NCBI GenBank assembly: GCA_963699175.1
Contig: OY969418.1
Location: forward strand, 2,418,001-2,482,000
Direction: 5' to 3'
DNA from: JACPYM01 sp963699175
GTDB lineage: Bacteria; Acidobacteriota; Blastocatellia; RBC074
DNA length: 64,000 bases
How positions within the stretch are numbered: position 1 is the first letter of the stretch; every line of letters begins with the position of its first letter. The translations under genes were made by a program, and so were the position numbers. The notes beneath the pieces were generated by a model. That model saw only the letters and a program-made list of their open reading frames with translations, had not been told where the DNA came from and did no database searches. Below are positions 1-10,357 of the stretch, piece by piece.

Positions 1-2
1 CG

Positions 3-3000
3 CTACTGACCGTCGCCGGGTTGTGTGTATACATATGGCTGATGCGGGACAACAGCCTGGCGCAAGCCGCCGTCTTGCGGCTTGGCGCGCAAAATGTGAA
101 CACTTCAACTGACGGCGTGTGGCAATTGATAGGCAGTCAAGCACCAGATCAAGCACCATTGGCGCCGTTGAACGTCGCACCGGGGCATAGCTTTCGCACG
201 TTGCGGCTCAATTTGCCGGCATTGCAAGAGGTATTGAGAAAAACGCCGCTTGAAGACATCACAACACAGAGCGAGAGCATATTGAGTTTGCCTTTGCCAG
301 ATGGGTCATTCGCTCGTTTTCAAATTGAAGAGTCGCCGGTGATGGAGCCAGTGCTGGCAGCCAAATTCCCCGAAATCAAAAGCTATCGTGGACGCGGACT
401 GGATGATTCCGCACTGCAAGTGCGTTTCGACTGGTCGCTACGCGGATTGCACGCGCTGCTGCTCGCTGGTGAAGAGGCGATCAGCATTGGCCCTGCGCGC
501 AATGACGATGCTGCGACTTACGTTAGCTTCTATGGTCAAGACGCCGTCAACCCGCACGATTTTGAGTGCCTGACCGAGCAATTGCCCGAACTGCGTGAGG
601 ATGCAGGACGCACGCAGACGCCGCGCACCTTTTCGTTCGGCAATGTGCGACGTAACTTTCGCATCGCAGTCGCCACAACGGTCGAATATACCAACACGCC
701 CGGTCTCGGCGGCGGCAACGCCGCAAGCGCGCTGGCTTCGGTCAACACATGGCTTAACGCAGTCAATCTGATCTATGAGCGCGATCTTTCAGTACATCTC
801 AACCTGGTGGCCAACAACAACCAGATCATCTTTACCAGTTCAGACAGCTTTACCAACGGCGATCCGCAGGCGATGCTGGCACAAGTGCGTAGCGTGCTCA
901 GTACAACCATCGGTTCGGCCAATTATGATCTAGGCCATGTGTTAGGCACCGGTAGCAGCGGTGTCGCCTTGTTGGGTGTGGTCTGTTATAACAGCGGTTC
1001 GAATGGCCCACTCAAAAGCAGCGGCGTGAGTTTGATAGACCCCAGCACAGCGGTCGGCAACAGCTTCTACATCACGCGCATCGCGCACGAGATTGGGCAT
1101 CAATTTGGCGCGACGCACAGCTTCAACGATACAGATCCAAATTACCAATGCAGAGACTCGCGCACCAGCTCGAGCGCGTGGGAATCAGGTAGCGGCCTGA
1201 CCATTATGTCTTACGCGGGTGTGTGCAATCCGATCACTATCAGCCGCGCCACGCATTTCCACGGCGGCAGTCTGATGCAGATGGCCGATTACCTGACGAA
1301 TCTCGCGCCCTGCGCTTCGACCAGCAACTTCAATAACAATTCGCCCGTGGTCAGCGGCGGGAACGATTACACTATTCCGCGCAACACGCCTTTTGCGCTG
1401 ACTGCGACGGCTAGCGATCCCGACGCTTCAGACACGCCGAACTTGAGCTATTCATGGGAAGAACTGGATTCGGGTGGCGAAAACTACGGCAACCCGGCGT
1501 TTACCGATGCCAGCGATCCAGCGGGCACGACACGCCCAATTTTTCGCCCGTATGCGCCGGTCAGCAGCCCAACGCGCTTTTTTCCAAGCCTGAGCTACAT
1601 TCTGAACAATGCGAATGTGCCACCAACAACGCGAGTGGAGAGCGGCTACACGGTCTATACCGGCGAGAGCTTGCCGAACGTGACACGAGCAATGAAATTC
1701 AAAGTGACGGTGCGCGATCAGCGCGGGGGCATAGTTGATGACGATGTCGTAATCAACGTGGAAAGCAGCGCCGGTCCGTTCGCCGTGACTGCGCCAAACA
1801 CGAATGTGAGCTGGGCCGGCGGCGCGTCGCAAACCGTCACTTGGAACGTCAACAAGACCAACATAGCGCCGATCAGTTGCGCGCAGGTGCGCCTCTTGCT
1901 CTCGACCGATGGCGGCAATACCTTTCCGCTCACGCTGCTTTCCAGCACGCCCAATGATGGCAGCGAGACGATTAGCGTGCCAAGCGGCTTGTCATCCACC
2001 AGCGCGCGCTTGAAGGTTGAAGCCGTCGGAAACATCTTCTTCGATATTTCAGATACGAATTTTACACTGACACAAGGGAGCGCAGCTTGTCCCACGATCA
2101 CCAGCCTCAATCCCGGCAGCGGCCCCATTGGCGCGAGCGTGACAATCACGGGCACGAATTTTACAGGCGTCAGTGCAGTAAAATTCAACAACAACGTCAG
2201 CGCCAACTTCACCGTCAACAGCAACACGCAAATCACGACCAGCGTGCCAGTGGGCGCGACAACCGGCGCGCTCAAGCTCAGCAAGACAGGTTGCAGTGAT
2301 GTGTCGAGCGCCAGCTTTACCGTCGGCGCGAGTAGTCCGCCACTCATCACATCTCTCAACCCGACCTATGTTCCAGCGGGTAACGCGCAATTTACCTTAA
2401 CGGTCAACGGCTCGAACTTCGTCAACGGCGCGGTCGTGCGTTGGAACGGCGACAACCGAACGACCACCTTTGTCAGCAGCGCGCAATTAACCGCTACAAT
2501 TCCTGCCGCTGATGTCGCCAGCGCAGGGTTGGCCAACGTGACCGTCTTCAATGCTGCGAATAATACGACTTCCGCCGCCGCTACTTTTGCTATTGCTGGA
2601 GCGGTGTCTAACGTTTCAGCCGCCAGTTACCTCAGCACGCAATTCGCTCCCGAGGAAATCGTCGCCGCCTTCGGACAGAACCTGGCAACTGGTTCGGCCA
2701 CTGCCACCAGTTTGCCGTTGCCGACACAGCTTGCGGGCACGAGCGTGAAGATCAAAGACAGCGCCGGAGTCGAACGGCTTGCCGCCCTCTTTTTCGTTTC
2801 GGCCAATCAGGTCAACTATACATTGCCCACAGGCGTGGCTAACGGCACCGCTACGGTTACGGTCTTCCGTAGCGATGGCCGACTCTCGCTCGGTCAAATC
2901 ACTATTAACCCCGTCGCGCCGGGCTTGTTCAGCGCGAATGCCACGGGTTCAGGCGCGGCCACCGGTGTGGCGTTGCGCGTGATGACCGGTAACGTGCAAC

Positions 3001-3320
3001 GCTTCGAGACGATCATCCGCTACGACACGGCGAGCAGCAAATTTGTAACGATGCCGATTGACCTAGGCCCGACAACGGATCAGGTCTATTTGGTGATTTA
3101 CGGCACTGGTCTACGCCAGCGCAGCTCATTGAGCAATGTGGCTTGCACACTTGGCGGAATTGCGGTGACGCCAACCTTTGTGGGCGCGCAGGGTTCGTTC
3201 TCCGGCCTCGATCAGGTCAATCTCCTCGTGCCGCGCAGTCTGGCCGGACGCGGCGAAATTGATCTCAGCTTGACGGTGGACGGCAAGCCGACTAATCCGG
3301 TGAAAGTTCAGATCAAATGA
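3..3320 (+). CDS. Secreted metzincin-type zinc metalloprotease with TIG and TIGR03437 domains (5' end cut by window)
   Basis: The reading frame is open from base 3 and begins inside a hydrophobic stretch (LLTVAGLCVYIWLM), so the true start and part of the signal peptide lie before the window. Around 1086-1118 the protein has HEIGHQFGATH, the HExxHxxGxxH zinc site of metzincins, followed by the Met-turn-like LTIMSYAG; this resembles reprolysin-like M12B enzymes. About 200 residues precede it and may be a propeptide. After it come an Ig/PKD-like region, a beta domain rich in STDGG/TPNDGSE, two IPT/TIG-type domains (starting near SLNPGSGPIGASVTITG and SLNPTYVPAGNAQF) and the Solibacter-type C-terminal module ending PVKVQIK. 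It is probably exported and may work at the surface or outside the cell; the substrate is unknown. It is paralogous over nearly its whole length to the next gene, 179 bp downstream on the same strand. Confidence 0.85.
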   Translation, partial: LLTVAGLCVYIWLMRDNSLAQAAVLRLGAQNVNTSTDGVWQLIGSQAPDQAPLAPLNVAPGHSFRTLRLNLPALQEVLRKTPLEDITTQSESILSLPLPDGSFARFQIEESPVMEPVLAAKFPEIKSYRGRGLDDSALQVRFDWSLRGLHALLLAGEEAISIGPARNDDAATYVSFYGQDAVNPHDFECLTEQLPELREDAGRTQTPRTFSFGNVRRNFRIAVATTVEYTNTPGLGGGNAASALASVNTWLNAVNLIYERDLSVHLNLVANNNQIIFTSSDSFTNGDPQAMLAQVRSVLSTTIGSANYDLGHVLGTGSSGVALLGVVCYNSGSNGPLKSSGVSLIDPSTAVGNSFYITRIAHEIGHQFGATHSFNDTDPNYQCRDSRTSSSAWESGSGLTIMSYAGVCNPITISRATHFHGGSLMQMADYLTNLAPCASTSNFNNNSPVVSGGNDYTIPRNTPFALTATASDPDASDTPNLSYSWEELDSGGENYGNPAFTDASDPAGTTRPIFRPYAPVSSPTRFFPSLSYILNNANVPPTTRVESGYTVYTGESLPNVTRAMKFKVTVRDQRGGIVDDDVVINVESSAGPFAVTAPNTNVSWAGGASQTVTWNVNKTNIAPISCAQVRLLLSTDGGNTFPLTLLSSTPNDGSETISVPSGLSSTSARLKVEAVGNIFFDISDTNFTLTQGSAACPTITSLNPGSGPIGASVTITGTNFTGVSAVKFNNNVSANFTVNSNTQITTSVPVGATTGALKLSKTGCSDVSSASFTVGASSPPLITSLNPTYVPAGNAQFTLTVNGSNFVNGAVVRWNGDNRTTTFVSSAQLTATIPAADVASAGLANVTVFNAANNTTSAAATFAIAGAVSNVSAASYLSTQFAPEEIVAAFGQNLATGSATATSLPLPTQLAGTSVKIKDSAGVERLAALFFVSANQVNYTLPTGVANGTATVTVFRSDGRLSLGQITINPVAPGLFSANATGSGAATGVALRVMTGNVQRFETIIRYDTASSKFVTMPIDLGPTTDQVYLVIYGTGLRQRSSLSNVACTLGGIAVTPTFVGAQGSFSGLDQVNLLVPRSLAGRGEIDLSLTVDGKPTNPVKVQIK

Positions 3321-3499
3321 AGCCTGCGCGCCAAGCGAACTGGCAACGCCTGTGGCGCGTTGCTTACATCGGTGATTGAGTCTCAGCCATCCGCCTCCAT
3401 TTTGAGTTATTCACGGATTGCGCCTACACTATGCCGCGCATGCTGATGATATTCACCCTCGTTTGAGCATCCTCCAAAATCCAGGGAGTAGTTTAGGTA

Positions 3500-6400
3500 A
3501 TGAACAGAATTCGCCGCGCTGGCGGACAGTCTTCGTTCCTCGTGTACAAATTCGCGTGGCTGGCTGTTTTGTCGCTGGCTATTGTGGCTGCCGTCTGTTG
3601 GCAGGCCTGGCCGATAATGCGTGTCAGCGGGCACGCGCAGATAGATGACCGCTCGCCCGATGGTCTGTGGCAAGAGATCGCGCAGCGAGAGTTGACTGCG
3701 ACCCCATTCGGTGTTGCGCCAGGTCGCCATTCGCGCGCTGTGCGGTTGAATCGCCAAACATTACTGGACGTGCTCAGGAAAGCGCCGCTCGAAAACGTGC
3801 GGGCACTCGCTGAAAGCCAGAGCGTATTGAGCTTGCCGTTGCCGGATGGCAAATTCGCGCGCTTTCGCATCGAAGAGTCACCAGCGATGGAACCGGCACT
3901 GGCCGCCAAATTCCCGGAGATCAAAAGCTATCGCGGCGTGGGATTGGACGATTCCTCAATGCAGTTGCGTTTCGATTGGTCGCCGCGCGGTTTGCACGCG
4001 CTGTTGCTGGTGAACGAAAAACCGATCAGGGTCGAGCCGTTGCGGAATAATGACGACACGGCCTATGTTAGTTACTACGGCCAGGACGCGATCAAGCCGC
4101 CGGACTTTGAATGTCTGGTCGAACAAGTGCCCGCAACCGCTGCGCCAGCGGCGCGCAAACTCACGCCGGCTGCTTTTTCATTCGGCAATGTGCGGCGCAA
4201 CTTCCGCATCGCGATTGCTACAACGGTCGAATACACTCAAGCGTCAAATTTGGGCGGTGGGTCGGTGGCGAGCGCGCTTGCCTCGGTGAATAGCTGGTTG
4301 AACGCGGTCAATCTGATCTACGAGCGCGAACTCTCGGTGCATTTCAATTTGGTGGCTAACAACGACCGGATCATTTTTGCCGAGAACGATTTTCTCTCAA
4401 ACGGTTTTCCCAGCCTGATGCTCAACGAAGTGCGCGGCATCTTGAATCAAACCATCGGCGCGGCCAATTACGATCTGGGTCATGTACTGGGCACGGGCAA
4501 CGGCTCGGCATCGAACCTGGGCGTGGTTTGTATTGATTCCGGCTCGCCTGGCCCCTTCAAAGGTGGCGGCGTGAGCTTGATTCATGCGGGCGCAACGGTG
4601 GGCAACAGCTTCTACATTACACGCATCGCGCATGAGATCGGCCATCAGTTCGGCGCGACGCACAGCTTCAGCGATGCCGACCCGAATTACAGTTGCAACA
4701 ACGCGCGCAACACTGTCAGCGCGTGGGAATCGGGGAGCGGCTTGACGATCATGTCATTCGCCGGTTCGTGCACGCCGATCACGACCGAGCGCGCCTTACA
4801 TTTTCACGGCGGCAGCTTGGCGCAAATTGCCAGCTTCCTGCAAAACAACGCGTTCTGCGCGCAAACAGTCAGCGTCAATAACAGTCTGCCAACAGTCAAC
4901 GGCGGAAACGATTTTCGCGTCCCGCGCAACACGCCTTTTGTTTTGACGGCGACAGGGAACGATCCAGACCCGTCTGACAGGCCGAACCTGACTTATTCGT
5001 GGGAACAGATGGACACAGGTGGCAGTAGCTTTGGCAACCCATCGTTCACCGATGCAAATGACGTGGCGGGAACGACGCGTCCGATCTTTCGGCCTTACGT
5101 GCCGACGAGCAGTCCGACGCGCGTCTTTCCTGATTTGAACTACATCCTGAACAACGCAAACGTGCCGCCGTTGATGCGGAATGAGAATGGCTTCGCGGTC
5201 TTCACCGGCGAGAACTTGCCAAACGTGACGCGCACAATGAACTTCAAAGTAACTGTGCGCGACGGTCGCGGAGGCGTGGCTGATGATGATGTCCTGGTAG
5301 ATGTAGACGGCAACTCCGGCCCCTTCGCCGTGACCGAGCCAAACAGCGCAGTCACCTGGACTGGTGGTTCAAAACAGACAGTAACGTGGAGCGTAAACGG
5401 CACGAACGCCGCGCTGATCAACGCCGCCAACGTGCGCATCACGCTTTCGACGGATGGCGGCTTGACCTTTCCGGTGACGCTGTTTGCTTCTACACCAAAC
5501 GATGGTAGCGAAACGATCACTGTGCCGAGCGGGCTATCATCAGCTGCGGCGCGCGTCAAAGTCGAAGCCATCGGCAATATCTTCTTCGACATCTCCGACA
5601 CGGATTTTGTCCTGACGCCGGGCAGTCCGGCTTGTCCGACGGTCAGCAGTCTCAACCCCACGAACGGGCAAGCTAATGTAGTTGTGATGCTGACGGGCAC
5701 GAATTTCACCGGCGTCACCGCGGTCAGATTCAATAACAATCTCAACGCCACATTCACGCTGCTCAGCGACTCACAGATCAGAGTGACAGTGCCCCCCGGC
5801 GCGACGACCGGCCCGCTCACGCTCGTCAAAGCAGGCTGTGGCGATTCGCAGACCGCCAACTTCACCATCGCTGCCTGTACCTTCACGCTCAACGCCACAG
5901 CGCGCAATGTTGCCGCCGGGGCCAGCAACAACAACGTCGCCATCACAACCGGCGCGGCTTGCGGCTGGACGGCGGAGAGCCATGCGCCGTGGGTGACGAT
6001 CACCAGCGGCGCAACAGGCAATGGCAGCCGCACCGTCAACTTTTCCATCGCGGCCAACGCCGGCCAAGCGCGCACCGGCCTGCTGACTGTGGCCGGACAG
6101 ACTGTCACCATCACACAAGCAACGGGCTGCGCCTTTGCGCTCAGCCCTGCGATTCAAAATCTGGACGGCCCCGGCGGCACAGGCAGCGTTACTGTCACGG
6201 CGGGCGCAAACTGTCCGTGGACAGCCGTCAGCAACAACTCTTGGATCACCATCACCGCTGGCAAGAGCGGCAACGGCAATGGCACGGTCGCTTTTACGGT
6301 CGCTCCCAACAACGGGCTTGAGCGCACTGGTACGCTCACCATCGCGGGACAGAATGTCACCGTAACGCAATCGTCTAATTGCAACTTTGGCATTACGCCA

Positions 6401-8635
6401 GACGAACGAGACTTTGGCGCGGCCGCCACTTCAACAACCGTCAACGTGCAGGCAGGCATTGATTGCACCTGGGTCTCTACCAGCACGGTGAATTGGTTGA
6501 CGATAGCAGCAGGCGCGAACGGCATCAGCAACGCGGCAGTCGTTATCAACGTCGCAGCCAACACCGGGCCAGCGCGCACAGGTTTAGTAGTCGTAGCCGG
6601 ACAGCCTTTCACGGTCAATCAGGCAGGCGGCTGCACCTACACGCTCAGCCGCGCTAATCAGGATTTCAACGCTGCGGGTGGCACCAACAGCTTCAATGTG
6701 ACGGCGGGCGCGGGCTGCACCTGGTCAGTCGTCAACAATGCTGGTTGGATCAGGATCAACAGCGGAGCAACCGGCGCGGGCAATGGCACAGTCAATTTCA
6801 CAACAACGGCCAACACCGGTGCGGCGCGCGCCGCCAACCTGACAATTGCCGATAAGACCTTTACCATCTCCCAAGCTTCAGCTTGTGCCGTCACACTCTC
6901 GGCGACAACGCGTAATGTGACAGCTCCGGCAGTGACCGGCACACTCAACGTGACCGCGGCGGCAAGCTGCGCGTGGATGGCAGTGAACAATGCCGACTGG
7001 ATTACGCTCACGGGCAATACCAGCGGCACTGGCAATGGCACAATCAATTATTCGGTTGCCACTAACACAGGCGCAGCGCACATCGGCACGCTTTCAATCG
7101 GCGGTGTCACCTTCACCGTTACACAAGCCGCGGCGACTTGCGCTTACGCATTCAGCCCGTCTTCGCAAAACGTCGAAGCCAGCGGGACGAACGCAAATGT
7201 AAACGTCACAACCGCCAACTTCTGCACGTGGACGGCGACGAGCAACGCCGGATGGTTGACGATCACCAGCGGTTCAGGCGGTTTGGGCAATGGCGCGATC
7301 TCCTACAGCGTAACCTCCAACACTGGGCCGCAACGCAGTGCCGCACTCACTATCAGCGGACAAAATTTCAACTTGACGCAGGCTGCTGGCTGCGGCTTCA
7401 CGTTAAGCACGAATCAGCAGAACGCCGCCGCGACAGGCGACAACTTGAGTGTGAATGTCGCAGCCACTCCCACTTGTCCGTGGGCAGTAACGAGCAACGT
7501 CGGTTGGATTACCGTCTTTGGTGAGGCGAACCGCACCGGCACCGGCCTCGTTAATTACGAAGTTCAACCCAACCCAGGCGCAGCACGCACTGGTTCGCTG
7601 ACTGTAGCGGGCCAAAGGCTGACCATCGTACAAGGCCCCAACAACGCCAATCCGCCACTCGTGACTGCGCTCACTCCGGCGGCTGTGCCTGTTGGCAACA
7701 ATCAATTTGAGTTGACCGTGCGTGGTCTCAACTTCAAGCGCGAGTCGGTCGTACTCTGGCAAGATATTCCGCGCTTTACCGTCTTTATTGACAGCACGCA
7801 GTTGCGCGCCACGATTTCGGCAGCAGATGTCGCCAATGCCGGATTTGCCAATGTCGCTGTGAGTGATCTGGGGCACCAAGCTATGTCGAATGGCGCGCGC
7901 TTCCTCGTCATCGGGCGTAACACCAATACTTCAGCGGCCAGCTACGCGAGCACAGAATTGGCGGCGGAGCAAATTGTCGCAGTCTTCGGCTCCAACCTGG
8001 CGATAACGACCGCCAGTGCCACGACTGTGCCCTTGCCCACTACGCTTGCGGGCACGACCGTGCTAATCAAAGACAGCGTGGGCAACGAACAGCTCGCGCC
8101 GCTCTTCTTCGTCTCGGCCAATCAGATCAACTACCTGATTCCCGCTGGCGTGACTCCAGGCCGCGCAGCGGTCACCATCACCAGCGGCGAAGGACAAATC
8201 TCAGTCGGTGAAATCAACATCAACTCCGTCGCGCCCGGCCTGTTCAGCTCTGATTCGAGCGGCAAAGGGTTAGCGACAGGCTTTGTCTTGCGTGTCTTGG
8301 CCAACAACACGCAACGCATTGAGGCAATCGTGCGCTTCGACGCTACTCAGCGCATTTTCGTGCCTGTGCCGATTGATTTAGGCGCGGCGACCGATCAGGT
8401 TTTTCTGGTGCTTTATGGGACGGGCTGGCGAGGGCGCAGCAACTTGAATAATGTGGCTTGCACGATTGGCGGCGTAAACGGCACACTCAATTTTGCCGGT
8501 GCGCAAGGTACGTTGATTGGCCTCGATCAAATCAATGTGTTATTGCCGCGCAGTCTGGCCGGACGCGGTGAGGTGGAGATTGCGCTGACGGTTGATGGCA
8601 AGCAAGCCAATCCGGTCAAGGTGCAAATCCGGTAA
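3500..8635 (+). CDS. Large secreted metzincin protease with seven BACON-like repeats and TIGR03437 C-terminus
   Basis: A 1711-residue paralogue of the preceding gene. The N-terminus (MNRIRRAGG, then a hydrophobic segment around residues 17-36) is a signal peptide or anchor. The zinc site HEIGHQFGATH is encoded at 4631-4663, followed by the Met-turn LTIMSFAG. The Ig-like, STDGG and first TIG domains match the first gene. Between that TIG domain and the last one lie seven repeats of about 82-85 residues (about 5875-7640). Each begins with Cys plus an aromatic or small residue, has a second Cys directly before Trp (GWTAES, PWTAVS, TWVSTS and similar), and ends T(I/V)TQA-like; this is the BACON pattern, a module often linked to carbohydrate or mucin binding. 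The protein closes with a TIG and a TIGR03437 module ending PVKVQIR. The paired Cys may form one disulfide per repeat. Substrate unknown. Confidence 0.87.
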   Translation: MNRIRRAGGQSSFLVYKFAWLAVLSLAIVAAVCWQAWPIMRVSGHAQIDDRSPDGLWQEIAQRELTATPFGVAPGRHSRAVRLNRQTLLDVLRKAPLENVRALAESQSVLSLPLPDGKFARFRIEESPAMEPALAAKFPEIKSYRGVGLDDSSMQLRFDWSPRGLHALLLVNEKPIRVEPLRNNDDTAYVSYYGQDAIKPPDFECLVEQVPATAAPAARKLTPAAFSFGNVRRNFRIAIATTVEYTQASNLGGGSVASALASVNSWLNAVNLIYERELSVHFNLVANNDRIIFAENDFLSNGFPSLMLNEVRGILNQTIGAANYDLGHVLGTGNGSASNLGVVCIDSGSPGPFKGGGVSLIHAGATVGNSFYITRIAHEIGHQFGATHSFSDADPNYSCNNARNTVSAWESGSGLTIMSFAGSCTPITTERALHFHGGSLAQIASFLQNNAFCAQTVSVNNSLPTVNGGNDFRVPRNTPFVLTATGNDPDPSDRPNLTYSWEQMDTGGSSFGNPSFTDANDVAGTTRPIFRPYVPTSSPTRVFPDLNYILNNANVPPLMRNENGFAVFTGENLPNVTRTMNFKVTVRDGRGGVADDDVLVDVDGNSGPFAVTEPNSAVTWTGGSKQTVTWSVNGTNAALINAANVRITLSTDGGLTFPVTLFASTPNDGSETITVPSGLSSAAARVKVEAIGNIFFDISDTDFVLTPGSPACPTVSSLNPTNGQANVVVMLTGTNFTGVTAVRFNNNLNATFTLLSDSQIRVTVPPGATTGPLTLVKAGCGDSQTANFTIAACTFTLNATARNVAAGASNNNVAITTGAACGWTAESHAPWVTITSGATGNGSRTVNFSIAANAGQARTGLLTVAGQTVTITQATGCAFALSPAIQNLDGPGGTGSVTVTAGANCPWTAVSNNSWITITAGKSGNGNGTVAFTVAPNNGLERTGTLTIAGQNVTVTQSSNCNFGITPDERDFGAAATSTTVNVQAGIDCTWVSTSTVNWLTIAAGANGISNAAVVINVAANTGPARTGLVVVAGQPFTVNQAGGCTYTLSRANQDFNAAGGTNSFNVTAGAGCTWSVVNNAGWIRINSGATGAGNGTVNFTTTANTGAARAANLTIADKTFTISQASACAVTLSATTRNVTAPAVTGTLNVTAAASCAWMAVNNADWITLTGNTSGTGNGTINYSVATNTGAAHIGTLSIGGVTFTVTQAAATCAYAFSPSSQNVEASGTNANVNVTTANFCTWTATSNAGWLTITSGSGGLGNGAISYSVTSNTGPQRSAALTISGQNFNLTQAAGCGFTLSTNQQNAAATGDNLSVNVAATPTCPWAVTSNVGWITVFGEANRTGTGLVNYEVQPNPGAARTGSLTVAGQRLTIVQGPNNANPPLVTALTPAAVPVGNNQFELTVRGLNFKRESVVLWQDIPRFTVFIDSTQLRATISAADVANAGFANVAVSDLGHQAMSNGARFLVIGRNTNTSAASYASTELAAEQIVAVFGSNLAITTASATTVPLPTTLAGTTVLIKDSVGNEQLAPLFFVSANQINYLIPAGVTPGRAAVTITSGEGQISVGEININSVAPGLFSSDSSGKGLATGFVLRVLANNTQRIEAIVRFDATQRIFVPVPIDLGAATDQVFLVLYGTGWRGRSNLNNVACTIGGVNGTLNFAGAQGTLIGLDQINVLLPRSLAGRGEVEIALTVDGKQANPVKVQIR

Positions 8636-8648
8636 TTGTGAAATGGAG

Positions 8649-8697
8649 TGGCGCGCCCGACAGGGCTCGAACCTGTGACTCAAATTTTTAAGATTTA
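8649..8697 (-). pseudogene. 3' half of a tRNA (T arm, acceptor strand and CCA)
   Basis: On the minus strand the bases fold as the 3' part of a tRNA. The T stem ACAGG/CCTGT closes a TTCGAGC loop (8660-8676), followed by the acceptor 3' strand CGGGCGC, discriminator G and an encoded CCA (8649-8659). Directly upstream a five-pair stem TAAAT/ATTTG closes a 7-nt loop CTTAAAA, which looks like an anticodon arm. However, its TAA is also the stop codon of the HNH gene and the arm is AT-rich, so it may be accidental. No D arm or 5' acceptor strand is present upstream, where the HNH coding sequence lies. A leucine tRNA should also have a long variable arm, and this one has 4 nt. The last 11 bases match the 3' end of the tRNA-Arg at 9156. 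Confidence 0.55.
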
Positions 8698-9098
8698 CGT
8701 TGTCTTCTTTGGTGAGTACGTTCTCGGTGGCAGTTAGAGCAAACTACGTCGCATTTGGCAATCTCTGCCAATAGCCTCTTCTTTGTAAAGAGAGTGAAAC
8801 GACTGACATCATCTAACTTTTCTGAATCATCACGATGGTCAAAATCCATAACGTATGATGGGTATTGAATACCGCAATCACAGCATGGTTTAGCTTTAGC
8901 CTCTATCAAAAGTTGTTTTAGACGTAATCTTTGACGTCCATTGCGCTCGTAGTAGCGAGCTTTGTTATTTTGATAGTGCTCCTTGCTATATGACCTCTGA
9001 CATTCTTTACAGAAATGCTGAGTCCGGCCATTACCTTTTGAGCCGAAGTAACTGATAGCAAGAGTTCGCTGGCAGGGGCCTATACATTTCTTTTGCAT
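8688..9098 (-). CDS. Small HNH endonuclease with zinc-binding Cys pairs, next to tRNA
   Basis: A 136-residue protein. The N-terminal half has CIGPC and CKEC pairs that probably form a zinc finger. The C-terminal half carries CCDCG, then MDFDHRDDSEK and CSNCHRERTH; these are the treble-clef zinc cysteines and the H/N/H-type core of the HNH nuclease family (the DH and the final NCH...H). It begins ATG at 9098, 57 bp after the tRNA-Arg gene on the same strand, and its TAA stop lies within the tRNA 3' fragment. The region is clearly richer in A and T than the neighbouring genes, which suggests recent acquisition. Proteins of this type occur in phages and as solitary selfish or homing-like nucleases. 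Whether this one cuts tRNA loci is inference from position. Confidence 0.8.
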   Translation of the reverse strand: MQKKCIGPCQRTLAISYFGSKGNGRTQHFCKECQRSYSKEHYQNNKARYYERNGRQRLRLKQLLIEAKAKPCCDCGIQYPSYVMDFDHRDDSEKLDDVSRFTLFTKKRLLAEIAKCDVVCSNCHRERTHQRRQRKS

Positions 9099-9155
9099 AC
9101 TTGCGTTTGGCTAAGACAGCGGCAGAGTCAATCATTGCTGTCCATCTGTAATATA

Positions 9156-9233
<78 letters not shown>

Positions 9234-9302
9234 CAAGGTGGCAATGCAAAAGAACGGCGCAAGTTGTATCACAGCCCTTGCGCTGACGGCAAACGCGCGG
9301 CT

Positions 9303-10190
9303 TCACCGTTTTCTAGCGCCACCGCTTTCCGACAACAGCACCACCCGGCGCGGATCGTGCTCAGGTTGTTTGGCAAAGATGCGTTGCAACAAACCTTCTT
9401 TCTTCGGCGCAATCAGTTTCTTCAGACGCGGCATGATGCGGCGCGCGGCTTCTTCGCCAGCGGCAATCATCTCAGCGGCTTTGGTCAAGTCATCGGGGCG
9501 CACGTGTGTGATTTCGGGGCGAACTACCAGATCCGCGTCTTGATACAAGTAACTAACCGAACTACGTCCCATCACTGCCATGGATTGCGCCATTATAGTA
9601 AACAGATGCGTAGGTTGCGGAATCGGCAAATGCTGCGAGTTGATGTCCACAGCGACTACTATATCCGCGCCCATCGTGCGCACGACCGAAGCTGGTAGAT
9701 GGCCAACCAATCCGCCATCCACCATCATCCGTCCATTGACCATCACCGGCGTATAAAAAACCGGCAAGGCGCAGCTCGCCCGAATGGCCAGCGCCAAGTT
9801 GCCCTCGGTGAAGACAACCATCTTGCCGGTTTGCAAGTCACAGGCGATTGCCCCAAATGGTATCCGCAACTTCTCGAATTCGGTTACTGGGAAGCGGCTG
9901 TGAACGTACTCTTCCGTACGTTCGCTCGAATTGAAACCTAGCTTGGAGACGGTGACTCTGCCGAGGTCGCTCCAACGAATGGTCAAGGCGAGCTTTTCGA
10001 TCTGATCGGCGGACAAGCCTGCCGCATACGCGCCGCCGATCAACGAGCCGACGCTAGTGCCAGCAATCAGATCAATTGGAATGTTGTTCTTCTCGAATTC
10101 GCGCAACACACCGACGTGTGCGCAACCGCGCGCCATCCCAGCGCCGAGCGCCAAACCGACAATGGGGCGTTTCAATCCATTTCCGAGCAT
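9303..10190 (-). CDS. Patatin-like phospholipase (RssA/NTE family)
   Basis: A 295-residue soluble protein with the patatin signature. An oxyanion-hole glycine stretch GLALGAGMARGCAHVGVL near the N-terminus is followed by the nucleophile elbow GTSVGS (about residues 44-49) and the catalytic Asp in VDGGLVGHLP (about residue 170). Patatin-like enzymes use a Ser-Asp dyad to hydrolyse acyl chains from lipids; the short bacterial RssA type has no clear substrate. The start at 10190 is supported by GGGAG about 9 nt upstream. The C-terminus is basic and may contact membranes. No operon partner on this side; the tRNA-Arg follows 70 bp downstream. Confidence 0.88.
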   Translation of the reverse strand: MLGNGLKRPIVGLALGAGMARGCAHVGVLREFEKNNIPIDLIAGTSVGSLIGGAYAAGLSADQIEKLALTIRWSDLGRVTVSKLGFNSSERTEEYVHSRFPVTEFEKLRIPFGAIACDLQTGKMVVFTEGNLALAIRASCALPVFYTPVMVNGRMMVDGGLVGHLPASVVRTMGADIVVAVDINSQHLPIPQPTHLFTIMAQSMAVMGRSSVSYLYQDADLVVRPEITHVRPDDLTKAAEMIAAGEEAARRIMPRLKKLIAPKKEGLLQRIFAKQPEHDPRRVVLLSESGGARKR

Positions 10191-10357
10191 ACTGATTGAT
10201 CTCCCGAATGATAAACCATGCCTTCAATCACGCTGCCAAACGCGCCACATTGTAGCAAACGCCAAGCCACAGAACAGTCCCTATCTGCCTGTGATTTGTC
10301 AAGCGCTACGCAATAAAACATTGCTTAGAAAAGATTTTAGTCCGCCACACTTGTGGC

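Noticed and set aside
5140..6114. 324-codon minus-strand frame opposite the BACON region
   Set aside because: It mirrors the codon bias of the real protease gene and has repetitive Val/Leu/Ala/Pro sequence without motifs.
8649..8697. Functional tRNA-Leu(TAA)
   Set aside because: There is no D arm or 5' acceptor strand and the variable arm is only 4 nt, whereas leucine tRNAs need a long one.
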